Origin: Bacillota bacterium
GTDB taxonomy: Bacteria > Bacillota > Clostridia > Lachnospirales > Lachnospiraceae
DNA: 25,855 bases
Direction: 5' to 3'
Assembly (NCBI GenBank): GCA_023437885.1
Contig: JAEZFH010000464.1
Coordinates: forward strand, 1-25,855
The position numbers and the translations under genes are program-made. Below are positions 7,256 through 15,800 of this stretch, piece by piece. Every line of letters begins with the position of its first letter. Position 1 is the stretch's first letter. The notes below the pieces were generated by a model, which was given only the letters and a program-made list of their open reading frames with translations, was not told the DNA's origin and did not search any database.

Positions 7256-8167
7256 ATGAACGATGTAGTATTTAATAAAGCCTTTGATGAATTGAAGAAG
7301 GAATATAACAATGTACCAATTCCGAACGGTTTGGATTTTGTCGTGAAAAAGGCACTGAAAGAGGGGAAGAAGGGGAGGAAGTATCCTAAGAATACCGGTA
7401 TCCTGGTATTGCGTATAGCGGCAGCCTCGGCAGCGCTTTTTATCCTGCTGATTACGGGCGCGAATACCAGCCGGAGCTTTGCCGAAACAATACAGCAGGT
7501 TCCGGTCATCGGAAGCATGATCCGGGTATTCACCTTTCGGGAATACAATGTCAGCGAGGACAACTATGATGCCGGCATTCGGGTGCCACAGCTTGAAGGA
7601 ATGGACAACATAGAACTCCAGGATACTCTGAATGAAAAATATCTTGAAGAAAACAAAAAGCTCTATGAGGAATTCATGGCTCAGATCAAAGAGCTGAAGG
7701 AGGTTGGTGAGGGACACCTTGCTGTAAATTCAGGATATGAAGTTATTACGGATAACGGTACTATATTTTCGATAAAAAGATATATCGAGCAAACCCAGGC
7801 CTCTTCCTATGTGGAAAACCGGTATGATACCGTGGATAAGAAAAACCAGGTGCTGATTACTTTACCCAGCTTGTTTCAAGAGGATGATTATATTGAGGTG
7901 ATCAGCAGCGAGATAAAAAAACAAATGGCGGAGCAGCTTGAGGCAGACCCCGGAAAGATTTACTGGCTCGATGACGGGAATACCATACCGGAGGATGTAT
8001 TTGAAAAAATAGACCGGCAGCAAAGCTTTTATATTAATTCCGAAAATAAGCTGGTGATCTGTTTCGACGAGTATGAGGTTGCGCCGGGATATATGGGGAA
8101 TCCGGAATTTGTTATTCCTACGGAGGTAGTTGAGAGGCTACTGGTAAGCGGTGAATATCTGAAGTAA
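7256..8167 (+). CDS. rsiV: RsiV-like membrane anti-sigma factor (DUF4179 / DUF3298)
   Basis: A 303-residue single-pass protein. A short cytoplasmic part (1-48) would bind the sigma factor. A transmembrane helix (about 49-68) is followed by 'ANTSRSFAETI', where 'SFA' just outside the membrane resembles the signal-peptidase site used for site-1 cleavage of RsiV. Next comes a DUF4179-like stretch 'PVIGSMIRVFTFREY'. The extracellular C-terminal half has the DUF3298 pattern, including 'FDEYEVAPGYMGNPEFVIPT' near the end; in RsiV this domain binds lysozyme. The start at 7256 is set by AAGGAGG (7241-7247), 8 nt upstream, which overlaps the sigma factor stop. Lysozyme sensing is inferred from homology. 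Confidence 0.82.
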   Translation: MNDVVFNKAFDELKKEYNNVPIPNGLDFVVKKALKEGKKGRKYPKNTGILVLRIAAASAALFILLITGANTSRSFAETIQQVPVIGSMIRVFTFREYNVSEDNYDAGIRVPQLEGMDNIELQDTLNEKYLEENKKLYEEFMAQIKELKEVGEGHLAVNSGYEVITDNGTIFSIKRYIEQTQASSYVENRYDTVDKKNQVLITLPSLFQEDDYIEVISSEIKKQMAEQLEADPGKIYWLDDGNTIPEDVFEKIDRQQSFYINSENKLVICFDEYEVAPGYMGNPEFVIPTEVVERLLVSGEYLK

Positions 8168-8210
8168 TCATTCTATTGCTAAGCAAACCCGGTGTAGCTT
8201 TGCATAGTTT

Positions 8211-8232
8211 ACCGGAAGGAATGACTTCCGGT
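8211..8232 (+). other. 8-bp hairpin after the anti-sigma gene
   Basis: ACCGGAAG (8211-8218) pairs with CTTCCGGT (8225-8232) around a 6-nt loop, 44 nt after the stop. No T run follows, so it may be an mRNA-stabilising 3' structure or a weak terminator. Confidence 0.4.
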
Positions 8233-8258
8233 TCCTGCATGGAAGTAATACAAATTTG

Positions 8259-8287
8259 TTGAATAGGATTGGAAAATAGTGTAATAT
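8259..8287 (+). promoter_or_regulatory. Sigma-A-type promoter for the YHYH protein
   Basis: TTGAAT (8259-8264) and TAATAT (8282-8287) are 17 nt apart, ~63 nt before the gene. No ECF motif is seen, so this gene may not belong to the adjacent sigma factor's regulon. Confidence 0.5.
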
Positions 8288-8349
8288 GGTATTAAGAGCT
8301 GTTTGATGTGATTGCAGCTCCTAATACCAGAAGAAAGGCAGGAAAAACG

Positions 8350-8862
8350 ATGAAAGGGTTAGTGAGAAAATTCTTTATTGGCACAATCATACTTACTTTG
8401 CTGCTTACAGGAGTTCAGACCGCATGGTATCCATCCTATGATACAGTGACAGTGCAGGCACATTCCGGGAGGACAGATTCCAGCGGAGGACATAGGGATA
8501 ATAAGAATAAAAGCGGCCTGGGGTCCTATCATTATCACTGCGGTGGTAATCCGCCTCACTTGCACAAGGATGGAATATGTCCCTACGATAAAGCTTCGAT
8601 AAAAGAGGAGTCCTCCAAAACGAAGAAGGATACATCGCTAAAAACGGAAGGAAAAGCTTCTGAACCAAAGGGAAAGATTACGAAGGCGGTAATAAAAAAG
8701 GTACAAACGAAGCTGAATAAACTGGGATATGACTGCGGCAAAGCGGATGGAAAGGCAGGTAAGAATACCAGGAACGCCTTAAAAAAATACCAGGAGGACA
8801 ATGATCTGAAGGTGGACGGAGTTATCGGCAAAGAGGTACTGGAAGCCATGGGAATTAATTAA
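8350..8862 (+). CDS. Secreted YHYH-domain protein with C-terminal peptidoglycan-binding domain
   Basis: A 170-residue exported protein. A signal peptide (1-37) has a KFF-type basic start, a hydrophobic core and a likely cleavage after 'TVQA'. The mature N-terminus carries the YHYH motif: 'SGGHRDNKNKSGLGSYHYHC', then 'HLHKDGICPY', rich in His and Cys and probably metal-binding. A charged Lys/Glu/Ser linker (about 83-112) leads to a PG_binding_1 domain with 'VQTKLNKLGYDCGKADGKAG' and 'YQEDNDLKVDGVIGKEVL'. It is therefore a cell-wall-anchored small His-rich protein. The ATG at 8350 has AGGCAGGA upstream; a longer frame from 8308 has none. It lies beside an envelope-stress sigma/anti-sigma pair. 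The biochemical role of YHYH domains is not established. Confidence 0.85.
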   Translation: MKGLVRKFFIGTIILTLLLTGVQTAWYPSYDTVTVQAHSGRTDSSGGHRDNKNKSGLGSYHYHCGGNPPHLHKDGICPYDKASIKEESSKTKKDTSLKTEGKASEPKGKITKAVIKKVQTKLNKLGYDCGKADGKAGKNTRNALKKYQEDNDLKVDGVIGKEVLEAMGIN

Positions 8863-8938
8863 TTCGTCAGAATCGCAACATATATCAGGCGGGGGACTTT
8901 AGTCTATGATAGAATAATCCTGCAAGGAGTGAAAGAGA

Positions 8939-9331
8939 TTGTCTGTAAAAACGATTGAATGCATGCTGGACTGGGTGGAAAGCAATCTGAAGAATGAACC
9001 GACACTGGATAAAATGTCGGAGTACGTCGGCTATTCCTCTTACTACTGCTCAGCAAAGTTTCATGAAGCGGTAGGGGTATCCTTTAAGGAATATGTTGTG
9101 AGGCGCAAGCTTTCCCTGGCAGCGGCAGAGTTATGCGAGACGGGGGAGCGGATCATCGATATTGCCGTAAAATACGGCTTCTCATCCAATGAGGCGTTTT
9201 CCAGGAGCTTTAATAAATACTATGGGTATACCCCCAGCCGCTTTCGCAGTGTCAGACCATATTTCCCGGAGTATGGCAGGAATGTCAGTACACCGCCGCT
9301 CCTTAGTAAAATTTCAGGGAGCCGGTCATGA
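8939..9331 (+). CDS. AraC-type regulator reduced to its DNA-binding domain
   Basis: A 130-residue protein that is almost only the AraC/XylS double helix-turn-helix: first HTH in 'TLDKMSEYVGYSSYYCSAKF', then 'EYVVRRKLSLAAAEL', and second HTH in 'IIDIAVKYGFSSNEAFSRSF' followed by 'YGYTPSRFR'. Typical AraC regulators are ~280-300 residues with a ligand-binding half, absent here. Some family members (MarA, SoxS, Rob-type or effector-fused proteins) work with this short form. The start is TTG at 8939, with AAGGAG 10 nt upstream. Its last codons overlap the methionine aminopeptidase gene by ATGA (9328-9331), so the two are probably translated together. Targets are unknown. Confidence 0.85.
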   Translation: MSVKTIECMLDWVESNLKNEPTLDKMSEYVGYSSYYCSAKFHEAVGVSFKEYVVRRKLSLAAAELCETGERIIDIAVKYGFSSNEAFSRSFNKYYGYTPSRFRSVRPYFPEYGRNVSTPPLLSKISGSRS

Positions 9332-10203
9332 TAGGAAAGCTGGACAGAAACGATTTATGCTGGTGCAGCAGCGGAAAGAAATACAAGCATTGTCATCAGG
9401 ACATTGATGCAAAAATCAAACAATACAAAAGGGTGGGCTGTACCGTACCGGGCAGGCACCTGTTAAAATCCTGCCATCAGATTGAAGGGATCAGAGAAAG
9501 CGGCAAGGTGAATACGGCTGTTTTAGACTATTTGACAGATAAAATCCGGGTGGGGATGAGCACGAATGAGATAGACCGGTTGGTATATGACAGAACCGTG
9601 TATCTGGGCGGACGTCCGGCAACTCTGGGATTTGAGGGGTATCCAAAAAGCGTCTGTACTTCCGTAAATCAGGTGGTATGCCATGGGATACCATCGGATA
9701 GGGAGATCTTACAGGAGGGAGATATTCTTAATGTGGACGTGTGCACTGTGTTAAACGGCTATTACTCGGATTCCTCCAGAATGTTCTGCCTTGGAGAAGT
9801 CTCAGCCGAGAAAAGAAGGCTGGTGGAAGTGGCGCATACGGCAATCAGTATCGGCTTGTCCCAGGCGGCTCCCTGGAATTTCCTTGGGGATATCGGGCAG
9901 GCGATCAATGATTATGTAAGCTCCCAGGGCTGCAGCGTGGTGAGGGAGATCGGCGGGCATGGAATTGGGATGAAGTTGCATGAGGACCCCTATGTAAGCT
10001 ATGTATCACGGAAGGGGACGGAGATGCTTCTGGTTCCCGGAATGGTATTCACCATCGAGCCTATGATCAATCTGGGAACGGCTGAGGTCGTTGCTGACCG
10101 TGAAAACGGCTGGTTCATATCTACCCGGGACAAATTGCCTTCGGCACAATGGGAGGTTACGGTTTTGATCACGGACAGCGGACATGAAATACTCGCCTGC
10201 TGA
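9328..10203 (+). CDS. map: Type I methionine aminopeptidase with N-terminal SEC-C zinc motif
   Basis: A 291-residue metallopeptidase that removes the initiator methionine from new proteins. The N-terminus has a SEC-C zinc motif 'RNDLCWCSSGKKYKHCH', which helps some MetAPs reach the ribosome. The catalytic pita-bread core has all five metal ligands: Asp 137 ('NVDV'), Asp 148 ('YYSDSS'), His 211 ('GGHGIG'), Glu 244 ('IEPM') and Glu 276 ('WEVT'); 'CHGIP' supplies the substrate-side His. It looks active. It overlaps the AraC-domain gene by 4 nt, unlike housekeeping map genes, which usually sit in the ribosomal-protein cluster. This is therefore probably a second MetAP of the genome, possibly used under particular conditions. 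Confidence 0.9.
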   Translation: MIGKLDRNDLCWCSSGKKYKHCHQDIDAKIKQYKRVGCTVPGRHLLKSCHQIEGIRESGKVNTAVLDYLTDKIRVGMSTNEIDRLVYDRTVYLGGRPATLGFEGYPKSVCTSVNQVVCHGIPSDREILQEGDILNVDVCTVLNGYYSDSSRMFCLGEVSAEKRRLVEVAHTAISIGLSQAAPWNFLGDIGQAINDYVSSQGCSVVREIGGHGIGMKLHEDPYVSYVSRKGTEMLLVPGMVFTIEPMINLGTAEVVADRENGWFISTRDKLPSAQWEVTVLITDSGHEILAC

Positions 10204-10306
10204 TGACTGCGGAGCATTTATCCGGGACTTCCCACTGCACTGGAAATGTGTCGGATTAGCCTGAAAGATCAATAGTTTAATTCTGATTTAATAATTGGTG
10301 AGTCTG

Positions 10307-10346
10307 AACCTTCCTGTCCTTTTGCTTGCGGCAGGAAGGTTTTTTA
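10307..10346 (+). terminator. Intrinsic terminator after the methionine aminopeptidase
   Basis: AACCTTCCTG (10307-10316) pairs with CAGGAAGGTT (10332-10341), extended inward by two further pairs, and is followed by T residues. It closes the AraC/MetAP unit. Confidence 0.88.
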
Positions 10347-10556
10347 GAGATGAAATCAAATAAATCCAAATTCAATAGGGATTTGGTACTAAAAATGGGT
10401 TTTTTAAACAAATCTGTACCATATTACTAAAAAATTGGCGAAAAATAGGTATAAAAGCTGAAAAACACAGAAAAATAGATTTGATATTGAAAAAAAAATA
10501 AATATAATATAAAATTTTAATTGCAAATAAAATCCAATAAAGGGGTAACGACTGAC
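10347..10556 (+). promoter_or_regulatory. AT-rich control region of the Ig-like surface protein
   Basis: This stretch is extremely AT-rich with many A and T tracts. A strong sigma-A promoter is visible: TTGATA (10481-10486) and TATAAT (10503-10508), 16 nt apart and ~50 nt before the start codon. The A/T tracts upstream of the -35 resemble an UP element. AAAGGGG (about 10540-10546) is the ribosome site. High expression of the downstream gene is plausible. Confidence 0.6.
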
Positions 10557-11777
10557 ATGAAGAACAAAAGAAACGGGTTATTTAAGGTATGTATTTCTTT
10601 CTTATTGATGATCGGATTAATCCTGCCGTCTCAATTAACAACATCAAGTGCTCAGGCTGCGTCAAAGCCATCCATTGAATCTGAGATTACAATCAATGCC
10701 GGAAGCATAAGAGGTGAAAGCTTCGTTTATCTCAAAAACGATAAGCAGGTGTTAGAAGTGTACAATCCGGTAAAGAAAGCTACCTATAGCTTCAAATCCA
10801 GCAACACAGGAGTACTGAAGCTGAAAGCAAGCGGAAGCAAAGTATATCTGACCGGATTAAAGGCAGGAACTGCTACAATTACCTGTGAGCAGAAGTTAAG
10901 CGGTAAGACCACGAAGGTTGGTACCTGTAAGGTTACCGTAAAAGCAGCAGAAGTATATTCCGAATCTTATGACGGGCTGTCGTTAGGAAAAGGAGAAGGA
11001 ATCTTTGCTTATTATAGTTACCGTAACTGCGATGCAACCTACACCTTTACTTCCAACAGCAAGAACTTCACCATGAAGGAAGTAATTGAGAAGGAAAAAG
11101 GGTCCAAGGACAACTATCTTGTTAAACAGAGCTATACTGCCAAAAAGGCCGGTACTTATACTGTTACCGTAAAGGAAACCTATAATAAAAAGACCAGAAC
11201 CGTTGGAAAATTAAAGTTTGAAGTGAAGAAGGCCACAGTAGCAGAAGAATATGAGTTGTATGAATCCGATTATATCGGAGCATTCAGCCTGATCTATTAT
11301 TCCCGAGGTGATGTAAGCTATCTCTTCGATGACGGTGATGCAAGCGTAGTTGAATTCTATAATGGAGAAGACGGCGGTGTATACATGGTCGGCAAGAAGC
11401 CCGGAACCGTAACCGTGAAGATTTATGAGGATGCAACCAAGCCGGATAAGAGTAAATTAATCGGAAGCTGCAAGGTAACAGTGAAGGAGCTTAAGCTGGA
11501 AAGCTTAGATTATTATTTGTTTGATACACAATCCTATGTTGGAGGCAGTGCCATCGGATATCAGGTTTATAAGTATCCTACGAATGCACCGGAACAGGTT
11601 ACTGTTACTTCCTCCGATCCCAGCATTGCAACCGTAGGTGAGATGAATGAGGATTTTTATGGTGAAATTACTCCTGTAGGTGAAGGAACTGTTACAATTA
11701 CCATAACCTGTGGAGATATTACAAAGACCGAAACCGTAACAATATATGCAGATGAAGATGCAATGTACGCATGGTAG
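10557..11777 (+). CDS. Secreted protein with four bacterial Ig-like (BIG2-type) domains
   Basis: A 406-residue exported protein. A signal peptide (1-34) has a KNKR start, a hydrophobic core and probable cleavage after 'SSAQA'. The rest reads as four ~85-95-residue Ig-like beta-sandwich units. Each ends in a 'G(T)xTVTV' or 'CKVTVK'-type strand: about 40-130, 131-225, 226-312 and 313-400; the last has 'SSDPSIATVGEMN', typical of BIG2. There is no LPXTG motif, transmembrane anchor or S-layer domain, so retention at the surface would be non-covalent, or it is released. It is rich in Lys and Tyr. The function is unknown beyond an adhesive or structural guess. The start is the ATG at 10557 with AAAGGGG upstream rather than the TTG at 10521. 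Confidence 0.8.
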   Translation: MKNKRNGLFKVCISFLLMIGLILPSQLTTSSAQAASKPSIESEITINAGSIRGESFVYLKNDKQVLEVYNPVKKATYSFKSSNTGVLKLKASGSKVYLTGLKAGTATITCEQKLSGKTTKVGTCKVTVKAAEVYSESYDGLSLGKGEGIFAYYSYRNCDATYTFTSNSKNFTMKEVIEKEKGSKDNYLVKQSYTAKKAGTYTVTVKETYNKKTRTVGKLKFEVKKATVAEEYELYESDYIGAFSLIYYSRGDVSYLFDDGDASVVEFYNGEDGGVYMVGKKPGTVTVKIYEDATKPDKSKLIGSCKVTVKELKLESLDYYLFDTQSYVGGSAIGYQVYKYPTNAPEQVTVTSSDPSIATVGEMNEDFYGEITPVGEGTVTITITCGDITKTETVTIYADEDAMYAW

Positions 11778-11865
11778 AATTCATTTGCGGAATTACATTT
11801 TTTGATTTTCTGTAGTTGGATGCAGGTCAGATTTGACACAGACGCAATAGATAATCAGAATAAAG

Positions 11866-11915
11866 AACCCCTTTCATTTGCCGCTGAGGGTATGCGGCAA
11901 GTGGAAGGGGTTTTT
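11866..11915 (+). terminator. Intrinsic terminator of the Ig-like protein gene
   Basis: AACCCCTT at 11866-11873 pairs with AAGGGGTT near 11905-11912, and TGCCGC (11879-11884) pairs with GCGGCA (11894-11899), giving a long two-part stem followed by T5. Confidence 0.85.
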
Positions 11916-12038
11916 GTATGAAGATCAGGGAAAGAGGCTTTCATTTTCGACAGTTCTGACATATGATAAAATGGATACATGTAAATCTATTGAAAATATT
12001 ATTTGTATTTGTATCTCTTGACGATAGAGGGAGGTATT

Positions 12039-12494
12039 ATGAATCGATATGCAGTATGCGGTGTTGTTATGCGGCAGGGAAAGATCCTGCTGGTTCGCCA
12101 TACCTATGGGATGGCCAAAGACAGGTTATTGATTCCCGGAGGTTACGTGAAGGAGGGAGAGCTGCCAACGGCTGCCATCGTCCGTGAAATATATGAAGAA
12201 ACCAAGATAAATACAGAGGTGGAATCCGTTATCTCGGTGCAGTTTAAGCCGGAAGAGTGGTGTGTTGTATTCATGATGAAATACATATCAGGAACTCCGG
12301 AACCGGATTATACCGAGAACAATGAATCCATATTTCTGGCGATGGAAGAGGCCCTCGCAAGAGAAGATTTAACCAGAACTTCAAAGGTCATTTTGCAGAC
12401 AATCCGGTCTGCCAGTTATAAGGAATTGACCGGCAGTGATTTTTGCCCTAATACATCAACGCCTTCCGAATATAAAATATTTGGTGTATTATAA
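12039..12494 (+). CDS. NUDIX hydrolase
   Basis: A 151-residue cytoplasmic hydrolase of the NUDIX fold, cleaving nucleoside diphosphates linked to another moiety. The NUDIX box is clear: 'GGYVKEGELPTAAIVREIYE' continuing 'ETKI', i.e. G-x5-E-x7-REIYEE, with only the usual final Gly replaced by Lys. The N-terminal strand 'RYAVCGVVMRQGKILLVRH' is typical. The substrate cannot be predicted. The ATG at 12039 has GAGGGAGGT upstream, which excludes the longer frame from 12003. It stands alone between terminators and seems unrelated to its neighbours. Confidence 0.88.
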   Translation: MNRYAVCGVVMRQGKILLVRHTYGMAKDRLLIPGGYVKEGELPTAAIVREIYEETKINTEVESVISVQFKPEEWCVVFMMKYISGTPEPDYTENNESIFLAMEEALAREDLTRTSKVILQTIRSASYKELTGSDFCPNTSTPSEYKIFGVL

Positions 12495-12513
12495 CGAAGT
12501 ATAGAACATGACC

Positions 12514-12531
12514 ACAAGCTTGCTTGTTTTT
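12514..12531 (+). terminator. Weak terminator-like hairpin after the NUDIX gene
   Basis: ACAAG (12514-12518) pairs with CTTGT (12523-12527) around a 4-nt loop and is followed by T4. The stem is short, so efficiency would be low. Confidence 0.35.
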
Positions 12532-12856
12532 ATGCCGAAAGTTTGTTTTTGTGTATACGTTGAAAAAAATAAAGGATTTGCTGCGCAAACCGGTTAGCAG
12601 CGTTAAGAATAGGTATCGGATCTGGAAGGTTGGGAATCTCACCGTAATGCATTGCATTAGGGCAGATTTTCAACCTTCTTCTGTAGTTTAATTGAAATAA
12701 AAGAACGCAGATCAGTAATTTCACAGACGCATTCGGATAGTTTTGTTTCATGGAATCTCTTTCTTGATTAATAAGATTTGCAAAAATGGCATAATATATG
12801 ATTACGCTGATTCAAATGCGATAAAAATTTGCATATTATCAGGAAAGGGACGCAGC
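12532..12856 (+). promoter_or_regulatory. Structured upstream region of the cyclic glucan synthase gene
   Basis: No convincing gene is seen. Several dyads cluster here: GCTGC/GCAGC (12580-12584 and 12597-12601) enclosing the palindrome AACCGGTT (12588-12595); and GAAGGTTG (12625-12632) pairing with CAACCTTC (12671-12678), with inner AATCT/AGATT pairing, enclosing the perfect inverted repeat TAATGCA-T-TGCATTA (12645-12659). The -10 may be within the TA-rich sequence around 12792-12800, but no matching -35 could be fixed. AGGAAAGGGA precedes the ATG at 12857. Confidence 0.45.
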
Positions 12857-15800
12857 ATGACTTTGAATGATTTGGGACCAAAAGAGTGGGAGCAATTTAT
12901 GAAGGATCTTGCTTCCGATCATAGGAATATAAAAATAACGAGATACAATACCATCTTGGATTATTACAATCAAATTGCCTATAAAAAGCTAAATCGGATT
13001 CGTGACCATATTTCAGAAATATCCACAGATATTATAGCCCTGATTCCGGCAGCCCGGTGGTTGTTTGACAACTTTCAGATGATGTACCGGGAGATCAAAA
13101 AATTCCGCGCTTCAGGGACAAGCTATGAGCTGCTTCCGATACTGAGAGATGGAGAGGACAAAGGGTATCCGCGGGTCTATGTTCTTGCAAAGACCATCAC
13201 CCAGTTGAGCGGAGGACATTTGAATGAAGAAAATATTCATATCATGCTGTCGGCCTATCAGAAGGAGATTCCGTTAACAGATAAGGAAGTATGGGTATTG
13301 CCGGAGATCCTGGGCTTTTGCCTTTTGGAAAACATCATCGAACTGGCCCAGGAAATAATCCATATTATTAAAATTAAATCCAAGGCGGATAAATTTATAC
13401 GTAAAAAGCTGGGAAACAATCACGGGATGGTGGAGATATCCTCCCTGCTCATTGAGCTGGAAGAGGAATGCAGGCATGATTTTAACTTCCATTCCCATGT
13501 AATACATCTTTTAAAGAACATGTCAACAGACGAAATATCAATCCAACGGTATCTGGATTATCATTTTAAAAGCTTTGAGCGTCTCATTAAGCCTAGCGAT
13601 GTATTTACTGCAGAAGGTAAAATTGAATCCCAGCTGGAAGCATATATCCGCGCGTTGGTGATCAGCTTAAGGGATATCAACGATATTGATACAGAAGCAT
13701 TCTTTGATATTTATTCCTATCTGGAACATATCCTTTCCAAGGATCCGGAGGGTGTCTATTCAAAGATGGATTCAGAGAGCAGAGGGATGTATCGTCAGGT
13801 TATCGTCAAGCTTTCCCGGAGATACAAAATTGAGGAAGAGAAAATTGCAGACACCTGCCTGGCGTTGGCTGTTCAGGGAGTGCAGGGAATGAACTGTTCC
13901 CATCATGTCGGTTTCTATCTGCTTGGGAAAGGTTATCGGACATTGCATGCGAAGCTTTTAGGGAAGCAGGTACCGGACAAGCCGGAGAAAAAGAACTGGA
14001 AGGGGCTTTTGTATTTTGCAGCTCTGGCAGGAAGCTTTCTGTGCTTAAATGCATTCCTGATCTTTATCATCAGGAACTTGAGTCCGGGATATACCGCAGC
14101 GCAGTTTCTGCCGGTATTTCTTGCCGCCTCTCCGCTGTCGTTCGGAATCTGCCTGGAGATAATCAATTTCATTTTTACCCGGAATATCCAGGTTAAGAAG
14201 ATCCCTTCCATGAATTATCTTGCCCAGGTGCCGGAGGAAGCCAGAACCTTTGTTGTAATGCCTGTAATTGTGTCCTCCAAGGCACAGGCTATGGAATATA
14301 TGAATCGGCTATGGAAGCATTATCTGGCCAACCGGCAGGCGAACCTGTATTTTGCCCTTCTGGTTGACCATAAAGATTCGCAGGAAGAATTCCTGGCGGA
14401 GGATAAAGAGATTGAAGCGGCGCTTCTTAATCGTTTGGTGGAATTAAATCAGCTTTATCCCTCGTTACATCCCATATTCTCGCTCTTCGTCCGCTACCGG
14501 AAATGGAATGAATCAGAGAAGTGCTATATGTGTTGGGAACGTAAAAGAGGAAAGCTGGAGGAGTTCAACAATTTATTAAGCGGAATGCCTGTGGAGGATA
14601 CCAGCTTTTCCCTGATACAATGCGACAGGGAAATTTTAACTGCTTTCCGTTATGTCATCACGCTGGACTCGGATACGGACTTAATCCGGGATAATGCCGC
14701 CAAGCTGGTAGGGTTGATCGATCATCCGATGAACCGGCCGGTTCTGGACGAGAAGGGTATGCGGGTAAAGGAAGGGTATGTCATTATCCAACCCTCAGTC
14801 AGAAACCATATCGTTAACCGGAGCGGAAGGCATTTTCCCGAGCTTTTCGGGGGGCAATCCGGTATGGTCTATTATGCTACAGCCGTATCGGATATCTATC
14901 AGGATATCTTTAATGAAGGAATTTATATCGGGAAGGGAATCTATGATCTGCAGGCCTTTCACCGGCTGCTGCATAAGGTGATTCCAGAGAATAAGGTTCT
15001 CAGCCATGACCTGCTGGAAAGCTGTTATGCCAGAACCGCATTCTCCAGCAGTGCCAGAGTAATGGATAATTTTCCCAACAGTGTAATCGCTTTTGCAAAG
15101 CGGGAGCACCGCTGGATTCGTGGTGACTGGCAGCTCTTTCCCTGGCTGTTTCGAAATAAGCTTGCCGGGGGCAGGAGCCTATGTGCCTTATCGAGGTGGA
15201 AAATCTTTGATAACCTGAGACGAAGCCTGGTGCCTGTCAGCAAGCTGCTGCTGATCCTGCTTAATCTGATCCTGCTGCCGGGAGCATTGTTTCTTTGGGT
15301 TCCCCTGGTTTTTTTCAGTGATGTATTCCAGCTGGTTGTGTTGATCTTAAGCATAGCAAAGCAAAAATTATTAAGACCGAAGCTTGCCCTGGTATCCAAG
15401 GGGTTGAACAAGGAGCTGGGAATCATGCTCGTACGGGCCTTTATGGAGTTTGCCATAATACCTTACCGGGCTTATATAGCTGTGGATGCAATTTGTCGGA
15501 CCTTATTCCGCCTGTACATCAGCAGAAGAAATCTGCTGCGGTGGAACACGGCAGAAGCGGTAGATTCCCAGATCAGCAATTCGCTGAGGGGATATTTTCT
15601 TACAATGTGGAGCAGTGCTGCGGCTGCAGGGATATTGCTGTTTTTGTTGCTGAATGGCAATATCTCCTTGTTTGGAAGAACCTTATATGCAATAACGATG
15701 CTGTGCTGGGGGGGAGCGTTTTATCTGTCCTACCGAATCAGTCAGCCAAGAGTTGGTGGTAAGGAGGAGATTAAACCGGAGGATAAGGAGATGCTTTTGG

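Noticed and set aside
8211..8232. Intrinsic terminator after the anti-sigma factor
   Set aside because: The hairpin is good but no T run follows, so it is listed only as a structure.
12530..12751. A 73-codon minus-strand open frame upstream of the glucan synthase
   Set aside because: No ribosome site, and the coding similarity to anything known is nil. It overlays the inverted-repeat cluster, which better explains its composition.
12743..12856. A longer N-terminus for the glucan synthase starting at TTG 12743
   Set aside because: No Shine-Dalgarno precedes it, the extra 38 residues look like translated leader, and AGGAAAGGGA supports the ATG at 12857.
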